In this document: one piece after another, positions 43,353 to 51,777 of the stretch | How positions within the stretch are numbered: the stretch's first letter is position 1 | Layout of the letters: every line of letters starts with the position of its first letter | Assembly (NCBI GenBank): GCA_013289585.1 | Contig: JABCZR010000020.1 | Coordinates: 50,750-114,749 of the forward strand | DNA from: Acidobacteriota bacterium | Lineage (GTDB): Bacteria > Acidobacteriota > Terriglobia > Acidiferrales > UBA7541 | DNA length: 64,000 nucleotides | Direction: 5' to 3' | Notes under the pieces: model-generated | What the model was told of the DNA's origin: nothing | Database searches by the model: none | Seen by the model: the letters and a program-made list of their open reading frames with translations, nothing else | Program-made: the position numbers and the translations under genes

Positions 43353-44309
43353 ATGACCGCACGCATCCTCGATGGCCTCAAGATTCGCGACCAGATCTTC
43401 GCCGAACTCAAAGACGAAGTTCGTTTGCTCACTGCCGCGGGCGTTCGCCCCGGTCTTGCCGCCGTCCTCGTTGGCGATAATCCCGCTTCGCAGCTCTATG
43501 TAAAAAGCAAAATCGCCGCCTGCGAAGAACTTGGCCTCGCCAGCGCCCTCATCACCCCTCCGGCCACGGTGAACATGCTCGACATGCTCGCGGTCGTCGA
43601 AGATCTGAATCGCGACAACAACGTGGACGGCATCCTCGTCCAGCTTCCTCTTCCCCCACAGGTTGACACCAAACGCGTCCTCGAAGCCGTGGATCCCGCG
43701 AAAGACGTTGACGGCTTCCATCCCGTCAACCTCGGCCGCCTCGTCAGCGGTCGCCCCGGCCTCGTCGCCTGCACGCCCTCCGGCTGCATGGAAATTCTTC
43801 GCCGCAACGAAATCAGAATTGAAGGCGCCAACGCCGTTGTCCTCGGCCGCAGCGACATTGTCGGCAAGCCTATGGCCCTTCTCCTCATGCACGCCAACGC
43901 CACCGTCACCATTTGCCATTCGAAAACGCGCGACCTGCCCGAAGTCGTGCGCCGCGCCGATATCATCGTCGCCGCCATGGGCAAAGCCGGCTACGTTGAA
44001 CCCGATTGGATCAAGCCTGGCGCCGCCGTCATCGATGTAGGCACCAACCGCGTCACCGATCCCGCCGAAGCCGCACGCCTCTTTCGAAACTTCCCTGAGC
44101 GCCTGGAGAAATTCCGCGCCAAAGGCTCCGCACTCGTCGGCGACGTTCATCCCCATGCCATCCACACCGCGGGCGCGCTCACCCCCGTTCCCGGCGGCGT
44201 CGGCCCCATGACCATCACCATGCTCATGAGCAACACGGTCAAAGCCGCGCGCCTTCGCCGCGCTTCACCAAGGTTTTCTGCCACGCAATCAACAGCCGGC
44301 GCACGGTAA
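43353..44309 (+). CDS. folD: FolD: methylene-THF dehydrogenase / methenyl-THF cyclohydrolase
   Basis: A 318-residue bifunctional enzyme of one-carbon metabolism. ATG 43353 gives MTARILDGLKIRDQIF, the expected start; the longer frame (43281) adds 24 hydrophobic residues. Marks: SQLYVKSKIAACEELG with the catalytic Lys, GILVQLPLPPQVD, VDGFHPVNLGRLVSG, and the NADP loop VLGRSDIVGKPMALLL. The C-terminus has GDVHPHAIHTAGALTPVPGGVGPMT. Followed after 10 bases by coaE. Confidence 0.96.
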   Translation: MTARILDGLKIRDQIFAELKDEVRLLTAAGVRPGLAAVLVGDNPASQLYVKSKIAACEELGLASALITPPATVNMLDMLAVVEDLNRDNNVDGILVQLPLPPQVDTKRVLEAVDPAKDVDGFHPVNLGRLVSGRPGLVACTPSGCMEILRRNEIRIEGANAVVLGRSDIVGKPMALLLMHANATVTICHSKTRDLPEVVRRADIIVAAMGKAGYVEPDWIKPGAAVIDVGTNRVTDPAEAARLFRNFPERLEKFRAKGSALVGDVHPHAIHTAGALTPVPGGVGPMTITMLMSNTVKAARLRRASPRFSATQSTAGAR

Positions 44310-44319
44310 GCTGGAAAAC

Positions 44320-44928
44320 ATGCTTCGACTCGGCCTCACCGGCGGCATCGCCAGCGGCAAAAGCGCCGTCGCCGCCATGCTCCGTGAACTCGGCTTCTCC
44401 GTCCTCGACGCGGACTCCCTGGCGCACAAGCTCATCGAGCCCGGCCAGTCCGCTTACGACGAAGTCCTCCGCGAATTCGGCCCTTCGATCGCCGGCGCCG
44501 GCGGCCGCATCGACCGCGCGAAGCTCAGCTCCATCGTCTTCGCCGATCGCGCAAAGCTCGACCGCCTCAACGCCATCGTCCACCCCCGCGTGGCGGAAGT
44601 CATTTTCAGCCAATTCGAATTGTGGCATCGTGCCGGAGTCCGCGATGCGGTCTTCGTCGAAGCCGCGCTTCTCATCGAATCAGGCATCCACAAAAGTCTC
44701 GATGGTCTTGTCGTGGCCTGGTGCGAACCCGAACAGCAGCTTGAGCGTCTCCTCGCCCGCGGACTCAGTGCAAACGAAGCGCGCCGCCGCATCGCTGCTC
44801 AGCTTCCCGTCGAGGAAAAGCTTCGCCTCGCCACCGAAAGGATCGATTGTTCCGGATCCCTCGAAGAGACTCGTCGTCAGGTCACCGCCCTGGCCGTCAA
44901 ACTCCGCCGCGTCCAGCCGCCGAAGTGA
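44320..44928 (+). CDS. coaE: Dephospho-CoA kinase
   Basis: A 202-residue P-loop kinase that phosphorylates dephospho-CoA, the last step of CoA synthesis. P-loop LTGGIASGKSAVAAML at residues 6-21; DADSLAHKLIEPGQSAYDEVLREFG; later VVAWCEPEQQLERLLARGLS with the lid-region Arg residues RRRIAAQLPVEEKL. Length and order are typical. It follows folD closely and precedes the HtrA gene by 59 bases. Confidence 0.95.
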   Translation: MLRLGLTGGIASGKSAVAAMLRELGFSVLDADSLAHKLIEPGQSAYDEVLREFGPSIAGAGGRIDRAKLSSIVFADRAKLDRLNAIVHPRVAEVIFSQFELWHRAGVRDAVFVEAALLIESGIHKSLDGLVVAWCEPEQQLERLLARGLSANEARRRIAAQLPVEEKLRLATERIDCSGSLEETRRQVTALAVKLRRVQPPK

Positions 44929-44953
44929 ATCGCAGCGCGATTTTTTCTATAAT
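44925..44953 (+). promoter_or_regulatory. Candidate promoter of the HtrA-like gene
   Basis: TATAAT at 44948-44953 is a perfect -10 box. A weak -35 (GTGAAT, 44925-44930) is 17 bases before it. Transcription would start near 44960, about 28 bases before the ATG at 44988. Confidence 0.45.
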
Positions 44954-44987
44954 CATTGCATCGAGTGGACCACGAGAGGACGAGACC

Positions 44988-46163
44988 ATGAACGCAGCAA
45001 ACAAATCAAACCGCGCACGCATCGTTCTTTCCACGCTGGTGCTTATCTTCGGCGCTTACTGGGCCGGCGCCCGTTTCGGCCCCCGGCAGCCTGTCAAAGT
45101 CGAAGCCGTGCCTCTCGACGCGCAAAATTCTCCTTCCGCCTCGTCCATCGCGCGGCGCGACGCTGCCCTCACCGACGACGAATCCATCAACGTGCGCATC
45201 TATCGCCAGAATGCCCCCGCCGTAGCCAACATCCTCACCAAGGCCATCGAATACGATTTCTTCATGGACGCCGTTCCCGTTGAAGGCGCCGGCTCCGGCT
45301 TCATCATCGATCCCCGCGGCTACATCCTCACCAATTTTCACGTCGTGCAGGAAGCGCAAACCATCGAAGTCGTCCTCGGCGATCAATCCAAGTACGCCGC
45401 GAAATTTATCGGCGCCGACCAACGCAACGACGTCGCCCTGATCAAGATCGATCCCAAGGGCAAGCCGCTCACCGTCTTGCACCTCGGCGATTCCGGCTCT
45501 CTGCAAGTTGGCCAGAAAGTTCTAGCTATCGGCAATCCCTTTGGCTTTCAGTCCACGCTTACTACCGGAATCGTCAGCGCCCTCGGCCGCACCGTGCAGA
45601 CCAGCCAGACCACTTTTATCGATGAAGCCATTCAGACCGACGCGGCCATCAATCGTGGCAACTCCGGCGGCCCGCTACTCAATTCTCATGGCGAGGTAAT
45701 CGGCATCAATTCCGCCATCTACACGCCCAGCGGCACCACCGCCGGCATCGGCTTCGCTATTCCTATCAACACGGCAAAGAGCATCGCCAGCGATCTCATC
45801 ACCGACGGCAAGGTTCACCGCGCTTTCCTCGGCGTGGAGACTCTGCCCGTGGGCGGCTGGCTCGGTGAAGCTCTGGATTTGCCCGTGCAGGAAGGCTTGC
45901 TGGTGGAAAGCGTGACTCGCGGCGGGCCTGCCGCTATCGCCGGAATTCATGGAGGCGATCGCTACGCGCAGGCTGGCATGCGCAGGATCGCCATCGGTGG
46001 TGACGTCATCGTCGCCATTGACGGTCAGAATGTTGCCACGCAGAACGACGTCAACTTCGTACTGAATCGCAAACGTCCCGGCGACACCGTCACCATCAGC
46101 CTCTACCGCGGTGGCAAGAAAATGGATATTTCCGCCAAGCTCGGCGAACGCACCGGCAACTGA
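44988..46163 (+). CDS. HtrA/DegP-type serine protease
   Basis: A 391-residue S1C protease anchored or exported by an N-terminal hydrophobic segment (about residues 11-28). Catalytic triad His118 (TNFHVV), Asp148 (QRNDVALI), Ser226 (NRGNSGGPL). A PDZ-like domain lies at about residues 280-385 (LVESVTRGGPAAIAGIHGGDRY, DVIVAIDGQNVATQNDVNFVL). It cleaves misfolded envelope proteins. GAGGA precedes the ATG. Only one PDZ domain is seen, as in DegS-like or HtrA-short forms. Confidence 0.94.
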   Translation: MNAANKSNRARIVLSTLVLIFGAYWAGARFGPRQPVKVEAVPLDAQNSPSASSIARRDAALTDDESINVRIYRQNAPAVANILTKAIEYDFFMDAVPVEGAGSGFIIDPRGYILTNFHVVQEAQTIEVVLGDQSKYAAKFIGADQRNDVALIKIDPKGKPLTVLHLGDSGSLQVGQKVLAIGNPFGFQSTLTTGIVSALGRTVQTSQTTFIDEAIQTDAAINRGNSGGPLLNSHGEVIGINSAIYTPSGTTAGIGFAIPINTAKSIASDLITDGKVHRAFLGVETLPVGGWLGEALDLPVQEGLLVESVTRGGPAAIAGIHGGDRYAQAGMRRIAIGGDVIVAIDGQNVATQNDVNFVLNRKRPGDTVTISLYRGGKKMDISAKLGERTGN

Positions 46164-46216
46164 CGTTTCCGTGGGCCTTGGCGCATTGCTTCGGACATTA
46201 ACGCCGCGCAATTGCG

Positions 46217-47005
46217 CTACTTGCTGAATTCTTCCCGCAGCCGCTGGCGTTCTGCCTCGCTCAACGAAAACCATCCCTCCGCAATATCGCGCACACGTTC
46301 CAATTCCCGCTGCATCTCCGCGTGCTTGAGTTCCATCGCTTCGGCGTTCGCGTCAGTCGGAACGTAAATCGGCGGTGAAAATAAAATCACCGCGCGCGCA
46401 AACGGAGCCGGCAACAGAAAATGGTCCCAAGTTTTTTCAAACGTCTTCCCACGATCAACACCGACGTGAAATACCTGAATGGGGCATCCCGTCTTCCGCG
46501 CCAGCATCACCGGCCCCGGTTTCGCCACGTACCGCGGCCCACGCGGCCCATCGATCGTGAACGCGCAATCCAATCCCTCTTCCAGCCTTCGCGCCATCAC
46601 CGCCAGTCCACGCAGTCCTCCCCGCGATGAACTTCCCTGCGCCGTGCCGAATCCCAGCCACTCAATCACCTTTCGCGTCCACCGCCCATCGAACGCCGTG
46701 GTGTTCATCACCACCGTGCCGTGGTTCCGGTGCCACCACACGATCGGAATAATGACACGGTGCCAGAAAGCCCAGATGATCCGCTTCCCCGACGCGTGCA
46801 CGCCCTCCGCGCGCTGCCACCCCAGCACTTCGAACCGCAGCGTCGGCCCCAGCATTCGAATCACGCTGTACACTGCCGCCGCGATGATCGGGATCTGAAC
46901 CCGCCGCGACCACGGCAGCTCCGGCAGCCGCGTGTCGTAGTGCGTGTTGACCACTTCCTCTCCGGACTCCTTGGCGCTCTCAACCGTCGCGTTGGGCGTG
47001 GTCAT
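46217..47005 (-). CDS. DUF374 lysophospholipid acyltransferase-like protein
   Basis: A 262-residue protein; the ATG at 47005 is preferred, since CAGGA precedes it, though the frame is open to 47161. A hydrophobic helix lies at about residues 35-55. The DUF374 block reads FWHRVIIPIVWWHRNH, SSSRGGLRGLAVMARRLEEG, TIDGPRGPRYVAKPGPVMLARKTGCP. DUF374 belongs to the acyltransferase superfamily and acts on lipid A or phospholipids. The HxxxxD motif is not in the usual form. It is divergent from the FecR-like gene at 47113; their starts are 108 bases apart. Confidence 0.85.
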   Translation of the reverse strand: MTTPNATVESAKESGEEVVNTHYDTRLPELPWSRRVQIPIIAAAVYSVIRMLGPTLRFEVLGWQRAEGVHASGKRIIWAFWHRVIIPIVWWHRNHGTVVMNTTAFDGRWTRKVIEWLGFGTAQGSSSRGGLRGLAVMARRLEEGLDCAFTIDGPRGPRYVAKPGPVMLARKTGCPIQVFHVGVDRGKTFEKTWDHFLLPAPFARAVILFSPPIYVPTDANAEAMELKHAEMQRELERVRDIAEGWFSLSEAERQRLREEFSK

Positions 47006-47112
47006 GATTTCGTCCTGCTGCTTTGCGGCATCCAACTTCGCGTGCGCCATCCTGGCCGCCGACGTATAGTATAGGCGAGACTTTCTGTGAAAATGACCGG
47101 GAGTACCACCGG

Positions 47113-48165
47113 GTGACAGCCTTCTCCAATTCGAACGGGCGACTCCGCCGCGCTGCCGCACCTGCAGCCGCCGTCGCCGTGCTTTCCGCCGCGCTCTTCG
47201 CCGCCGCCGCCGCGCGCCCCGATGACCCCGCCACCGACTCCGTAGGCGTCATCGACGGCGAGGCCATCACTGTCACCGGCCCCGTGCGCATGGAAACCAT
47301 CCACGGTCAGGCAAAAACCGTTCTTCGCAGCGGCAGCGATGTCCGCGTCAATTCCGGTTCTGCGCGGATCGAACTCATCGAAGGCGGCCAAATAACCATC
47401 TGCGGGCCCGCGCATCTTTCCGTTTTGAAAGCTAGTGGTTCGCTCACCGTGGCTCTCGATAGCGGCACGATTCACATCCATGTCAACCGCGAGCCGGCCT
47501 TCACCATCTATACGCCGCAGATTCAAGTCCAGCCAGTTTCCATCGGAGACGGCCCGCAAGACGTGCTCATTGGCTTCGACTCTCCCGGCGCGATGTGCAT
47601 CCGTGCCAATCGCGGCGCCGTGCGCCTCGAACAGCAGCTCACCGGTCAAAACATCCTCGTCCCGCAGACGGGAGATGTTCTCGTCCTGAACGGGCAGCTC
47701 GATAATCTCCGCGCCAGCGCCGGCCACTGCGCGTGCGAATTGCAAATTGCCAAAGTCGCCCCTGCTCCTCCCGCGCAGACACCTGAAAACACGCCACCCG
47801 CCCCCGCCGAAGAGTCTCGCGCGAAATCCCTTGAACCCAAATCCGGCAACTCACCGGCCTCCCCCGCAAAATCCGCCGAAAAGGAGGAACCGATCTACCA
47901 GGTCGTTATGCCTCCGCTGGTCTACGATATCAACAACAAGACCCAGCCCGAGTTCGATCCCAAAATGATCGTCCTGATACGCCGCGTTCGCGTGCGCCCC
48001 AGCCTGATTTTTCATGGCCGCGTAGAAGGCGAGTCGATTGCCGTAGTCACTCCCCCTCCTGCGCCTCCCGCCGCCAATGCCGCAAAGCCCTCCGCTCCCG
48101 CCAGCGATTCCCTGATGGACCGCGTGCGAAACTTCGTTCGAAAGCTGTGGTCGCGCGGCGCCTAG
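47113..48165 (+). CDS. FecR-like secreted protein with Pro/Ala-rich linker
   Basis: A 350-residue protein with a GTG start and GGGAG upstream. Signal segment (about residues 10-35, AAAPAAAVAVLSAALFAAAA). A FecR-like beta-domain (about 45-200: GSDVRVNSGSARIELIEGGQITICG, LDSGTIHIHVNREPAFTIYTPQ, NRGAVRLEQQLTGQN). A Pro/Ala/Glu-rich linker (about 215-270) follows, and then a C-terminal piece (YQVVMPPLVYDINNKTQPEF, RVRVRPSLIFHGRVE). It is similar in layout to the FecR protein at 27397, but has no FN3 part. No regulatory partner is visible. Confidence 0.78.
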   Translation: MTAFSNSNGRLRRAAAPAAAVAVLSAALFAAAAARPDDPATDSVGVIDGEAITVTGPVRMETIHGQAKTVLRSGSDVRVNSGSARIELIEGGQITICGPAHLSVLKASGSLTVALDSGTIHIHVNREPAFTIYTPQIQVQPVSIGDGPQDVLIGFDSPGAMCIRANRGAVRLEQQLTGQNILVPQTGDVLVLNGQLDNLRASAGHCACELQIAKVAPAPPAQTPENTPPAPAEESRAKSLEPKSGNSPASPAKSAEKEEPIYQVVMPPLVYDINNKTQPEFDPKMIVLIRRVRVRPSLIFHGRVEGESIAVVTPPPAPPAANAAKPSAPASDSLMDRVRNFVRKLWSRGA

Positions 48166-48375
48166 TCCAGCGTCTTCCTTGACTGAGAAGCGTGATCTCC
48201 GCGAGACGCTGCCCCACATTCCCTGTCCTCCCGGCCATTAGGACACTTACCCTCGCGTAATCTTCCAGCCCTGTCCCGTTCGTGATACTTTTTTAGGCAC
48301 GGATAGCGTCTCACACCCCGGGATCGCTCCTTGGCTTGCAGCGCATCAACTCGAAATCAACAGGGGAACAGCCAC

Positions 48376-51300
48376 GTGAATACTGCTCTAAAGAATCGCG
48401 CCCCTTCCAGCTCAAATCGCGCAGCGGTCTTGGCTCTGTGCCTCGCTTTCTTGATAACCGGTTGTAGTTCGACTTCCTCCAATCCCTCGCCACCCCCGGA
48501 TACCGTGGCGCCTACCGCACCGTCAGGACTGACCGCATCTGCTGCTTCGGATACACAAATTAAACTTTCCTGGAGCGCGTCGACCGACAACGTTGGCGTC
48601 ACCGGCTACAAAGTCGAGCGTTGCCAGGGCGCTGGTTGCTCCAACTTCGCTCAAATCGCTACCTCCGCCGCGACGACCTTTAATGACTCCAGCCTTGCTG
48701 CCTCCACCTCTTACTCCTATCGCGTCCGCGCCACCGATGCCGCCGGCAACCTGAGCGCCTATTCCTCAACCACTACAGCATCCACTCCAGCAGCTCCTGA
48801 CACCACGCCTCCCACCGCGCCTGCAAACTTGGCCGCTACCGCTGCTTCCAGCTCTCAGATCAACCTTTCCTGGACCGCCTCGACCGATAACGTTGGCGTC
48901 ACCGGCTACAAAGTCGAGCGTTGCCAGGGTGCCGGCTGCTCCAACTTTGCTCAAATCGCCACACCCGCCACCACGACTTTCAACGACACTGGCCTGACGG
49001 CTTCCACTTCCTATTCCTACCGTGTCCGCGCCACCGATGCCGCCGGCAACCTCAGCAGCTATTCCGGCACCGCCACCGCTTCCACAGCTGCGGGCCCGGA
49101 TACCACTCCTCCCACCGCGCCCACTAACTTGACTGCGACCGCCACTTCCACCACCCAGATCAACATTTCCTGGACCGCATCCACCGACAACGTGGGCGTC
49201 GCCGGCTACAAAATCGAACGTTGCCAGGGCGCTGGTTGTTCCAACTTCGCTCAGATCGCCACACCCGCCACCACGACTTTCAACGACACTGGCCTCACGG
49301 CTTCCACTTCCTATTCTTATCGAGTCCGCGCCACTGACGCCGCCGGCAACCTCAGTGCTTATTCCTCAACGGCTACAGCTTCCACCCCGGCAGTGCCAGA
49401 TACGACGCCTCCCACTGCGCCTACAAATTTGGCTGCTACCGCTGCTTCCAGCTCCCAGATCAACCTTTCCTGGACTGCCTCGACCGATAACGTGGGCGTC
49501 ACCGGCTACAAAGTCGAGCGCTGCCAGGGCGCGGGCTGCTCCAACTTCGCTCAAATCGCTACCCCCGTCGCCACGACCTTCAACGATACCGGCCTCACGG
49601 CTTCCACCTCCTATTCTTATCGAGTCCGCGCCACGGATGCCGCCGGTAATCTCAGCCCTTACTCCTCTACCGCTACGGCAGTGACGACGGCAGTCACCAT
49701 TGCTGTAACCATTTCCCCCAAGCGCGGCGGCATAGCAACCTCTCAGACGCTCGGTTTCACGGCCAATGTAACCGGCGATGCGAGCAACGCTGGTGTCACG
49801 TGGACCAAAACCGGGGGAACGTTCTCCAATACGACCCTTACTTCGGTTACCTATTCCTCTGCCGCGGCTGGCTCCTTCACAATCACCGCAACCAGCAACG
49901 CGGACAATTCGCAATCCGCATCGGCCACCGTAGGAGTTACGGATCTCGCCGGCGTCACCACCTATCACAATGATCTCGCTCGCGATGGCGTCAACGCGCA
50001 GGAATACGCTCTCACCACCTCCAACGTAGCCAAGGCGACCTTTGCCAAGCTTTTTTCCTGCCAGGCGGACGGCGCAATTTACGGTCAGCCTCTCTGGGTT
50101 CCCAACCTCGCGATTGGCGGCGGTACTCACAATGTCGTTTTTGTCGCCAGCTCGCGCGATTCGGTCTACGCCTTTGACGCCGATGCGACTCCCTGCACCA
50201 CCTACTGGCACAAAGCGCTGCTCGGCAGCGGCGAAACATGGGTTTCTTCGAACGACGTTGGTACAGGGGATCTTCAGCCCGATATCGGTATTGTCGGCAC
50301 TCCGGTGATTGATTCCTCGACTAAAACGCTCTATGTCGTAACCAAGTCCGAGGACAATGGCACGGGCTGCGTTCCCTCAACTGCGTGTCACCAGCGCCTG
50401 CACGCTCTCAGTCTCATCGACGGCAGCGAAAAATTCGCCGGCCCGGTGGATATCACTTCTTCCATCTCCGTTCCCGGCACAGGTGATGGCTCTAACGCGG
50501 GGAGCGTTCCCTTCGACACCTTACGGGAAAACCAGCGGCCGGGATTGGTTCTTTCGAGCGGAGTGGTCTATGTCTCGTGGGCTTCCCACGGTGACAATAC
50601 TCCCTATCACGGGTGGGTCATTGGTTTCGATAAATCCACTCTTCAGATCGTCGGTACTTTCAACGCCAATCCCAATGGCAGCGATTCCGGGATTTGGATG
50701 GCTGGCGGCGCACCTGCAGCCGATTCCCTCGGCAATCTGTATTTGCTCACCGGTAATGGGACCTTTGATGCAGACTCCGGCGGTTTGGACTACGGTGATA
50801 GCACGGTAAAGCTCAGCACTTCCGGCGGCCTGTCGGTTTCCAGTTGGTTTACTCCCGCTGATCAATCGAACTTGGAAGGTGGCGATCAGGATCACGGCTC
50901 GGGTGGAGCAGCCATCCTCGTGGACCAGCCGAGTGGCCCTCATCCGCGTCTGGTCATCGGCGGCGGGAAAGAAGGAAATCTCTTCCTGCTCAATCGCGAC
51001 AGTCTCGGCGGCTATGGCGCCAATTTCAACCCACTGGACTCCAACGCGGTGCAAAAGCTGGCGTTCGGCAACGGCATCTTTGCCACCGCCGCGTTCTGGA
51101 ATAATGCCCTCTATCTCGCCGGAGCCGGGGGGCGCCTGAAGGCCTTTTCGTTTAGCACCTCAACCGACACGTTTAGCACCAGTTTTACGTCGCAGTCTGC
51201 AACCTCTTATGGTTTCCCGGGTTCGACGCCGTCGGTTTCCGCTCTGGGCACCACCAACGGTATCGTCTGGGCATTGGACAACAGCCAATACTGCACCCAG

Positions 51301-51525
51301 CAATCCCCGGGCTGCAATCCAGCCGTCCTTCACGCTTACGACGCTACCAACCTGGCAACGGAACTCTGGAATAGCTCCCAGGTCGCGGCCGATAAGGCCG
51401 GCAATGCCGTGAAGTTTACAGTCCCCACCGTCGCAAACGGCAAAGTGTACGTCGGCACTCGCGGCAGTGATTCCACTAGCGGGGGTGTGGGAGAACTGGA
51501 CGTCTACGGCCTGAAGCCGAACTAG
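48376..51525 (+). CDS. Lipoprotein with four fibronectin III repeats, an Ig-like domain and a quinoprotein-like propeller
   Basis: A 1049-residue lipoprotein from GTG 48376 with AGGGGA upstream; lipobox LITGC at about residues 25-30. Four FN3 domains (about residues 45-440) follow, each with STDNVGVTGYKVERC, QGAGCSNFAQIAT and SYRVRATDAAGNLS; they repeat with an exact 300-base period. Each domain holds an own Cys pair (RCQGAGC). Then an Ig-like domain (about 445-530, with ITISPKRGGIATSQTLGFTANV-like strands), and a large beta-propeller (about 530-1049) with PQQ/quinoprotein-like blades such as NVVFVASSRDSVYAFDADAT and HLLNRDSLGGYG-type turns. Likely a surface binding or adhesion protein; ligand unknown. 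Confidence 0.9.
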   Translation: MNTALKNRAPSSSNRAAVLALCLAFLITGCSSTSSNPSPPPDTVAPTAPSGLTASAASDTQIKLSWSASTDNVGVTGYKVERCQGAGCSNFAQIATSAATTFNDSSLAASTSYSYRVRATDAAGNLSAYSSTTTASTPAAPDTTPPTAPANLAATAASSSQINLSWTASTDNVGVTGYKVERCQGAGCSNFAQIATPATTTFNDTGLTASTSYSYRVRATDAAGNLSSYSGTATASTAAGPDTTPPTAPTNLTATATSTTQINISWTASTDNVGVAGYKIERCQGAGCSNFAQIATPATTTFNDTGLTASTSYSYRVRATDAAGNLSAYSSTATASTPAVPDTTPPTAPTNLAATAASSSQINLSWTASTDNVGVTGYKVERCQGAGCSNFAQIATPVATTFNDTGLTASTSYSYRVRATDAAGNLSPYSSTATAVTTAVTIAVTISPKRGGIATSQTLGFTANVTGDASNAGVTWTKTGGTFSNTTLTSVTYSSAAAGSFTITATSNADNSQSASATVGVTDLAGVTTYHNDLARDGVNAQEYALTTSNVAKATFAKLFSCQADGAIYGQPLWVPNLAIGGGTHNVVFVASSRDSVYAFDADATPCTTYWHKALLGSGETWVSSNDVGTGDLQPDIGIVGTPVIDSSTKTLYVVTKSEDNGTGCVPSTACHQRLHALSLIDGSEKFAGPVDITSSISVPGTGDGSNAGSVPFDTLRENQRPGLVLSSGVVYVSWASHGDNTPYHGWVIGFDKSTLQIVGTFNANPNGSDSGIWMAGGAPAADSLGNLYLLTGNGTFDADSGGLDYGDSTVKLSTSGGLSVSSWFTPADQSNLEGGDQDHGSGGAAILVDQPSGPHPRLVIGGGKEGNLFLLNRDSLGGYGANFNPLDSNAVQKLAFGNGIFATAAFWNNALYLAGAGGRLKAFSFSTSTDTFSTSFTSQSATSYGFPGSTPSVSALGTTNGIVWALDNSQYCTQQSPGCNPAVLHAYDATNLATELWNSSQVAADKAGNAVKFTVPTVANGKVYVGTRGSDSTSGGVGELDVYGLKPN
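48501..49700 (+). repeat. Four tandem 300-bp repeats encoding FN3 domains
   Basis: Matching bases fall at the same positions every 300 bases: GTTGGCGTC or GTGGGCGTC ends at 48600, 48900, 49200 and 49500. Repeats differ by only scattered substitutions, many silent. Confidence 0.9.
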
Positions 51526-51642
51526 CCAGGCATGGATTTATTCTTGATTTAGAGTTACGGTCTGATACAATTCTCGACAGGTAATCCTGCGCACCTTCAG
51601 CGGTCTTTCGTTTGTCCAGTTCTTTCGTGCCCCCATAACCCA

Positions 51643-51750
51643 TTTAGAATCAATATTTGCGACCCTCCCGTAAGTGTTGAAAATAAAGGGCTTGCAAGTA
51701 CGCCAAGTTGTTTAGAATCAACACTTACGAAAAACAGGGGGAGGGGTCCG
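51643..51750. repeat. Intergenic element with direct and inverted repeats
   Basis: TTTAGAATCAATATTTGCGA (51643-51662) recurs as TTTAGAATCAACACTTACGA (51711-51730), three mismatches in 20. CGTAAGTGTTGA (51669-51680) is the exact inverse of TCAACACTTACG (51718-51729), and GACCCTCCC (51661-51669) faces GGGGGAGGGGTC (51738-51749). The arrangement suggests a palindromic dispersed or MITE-like element between the lipoprotein and ETF-QO genes. Confidence 0.55.
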
Positions 51751-51777
51751 AACCTGGGTGGGTACGTTTCACCACCG

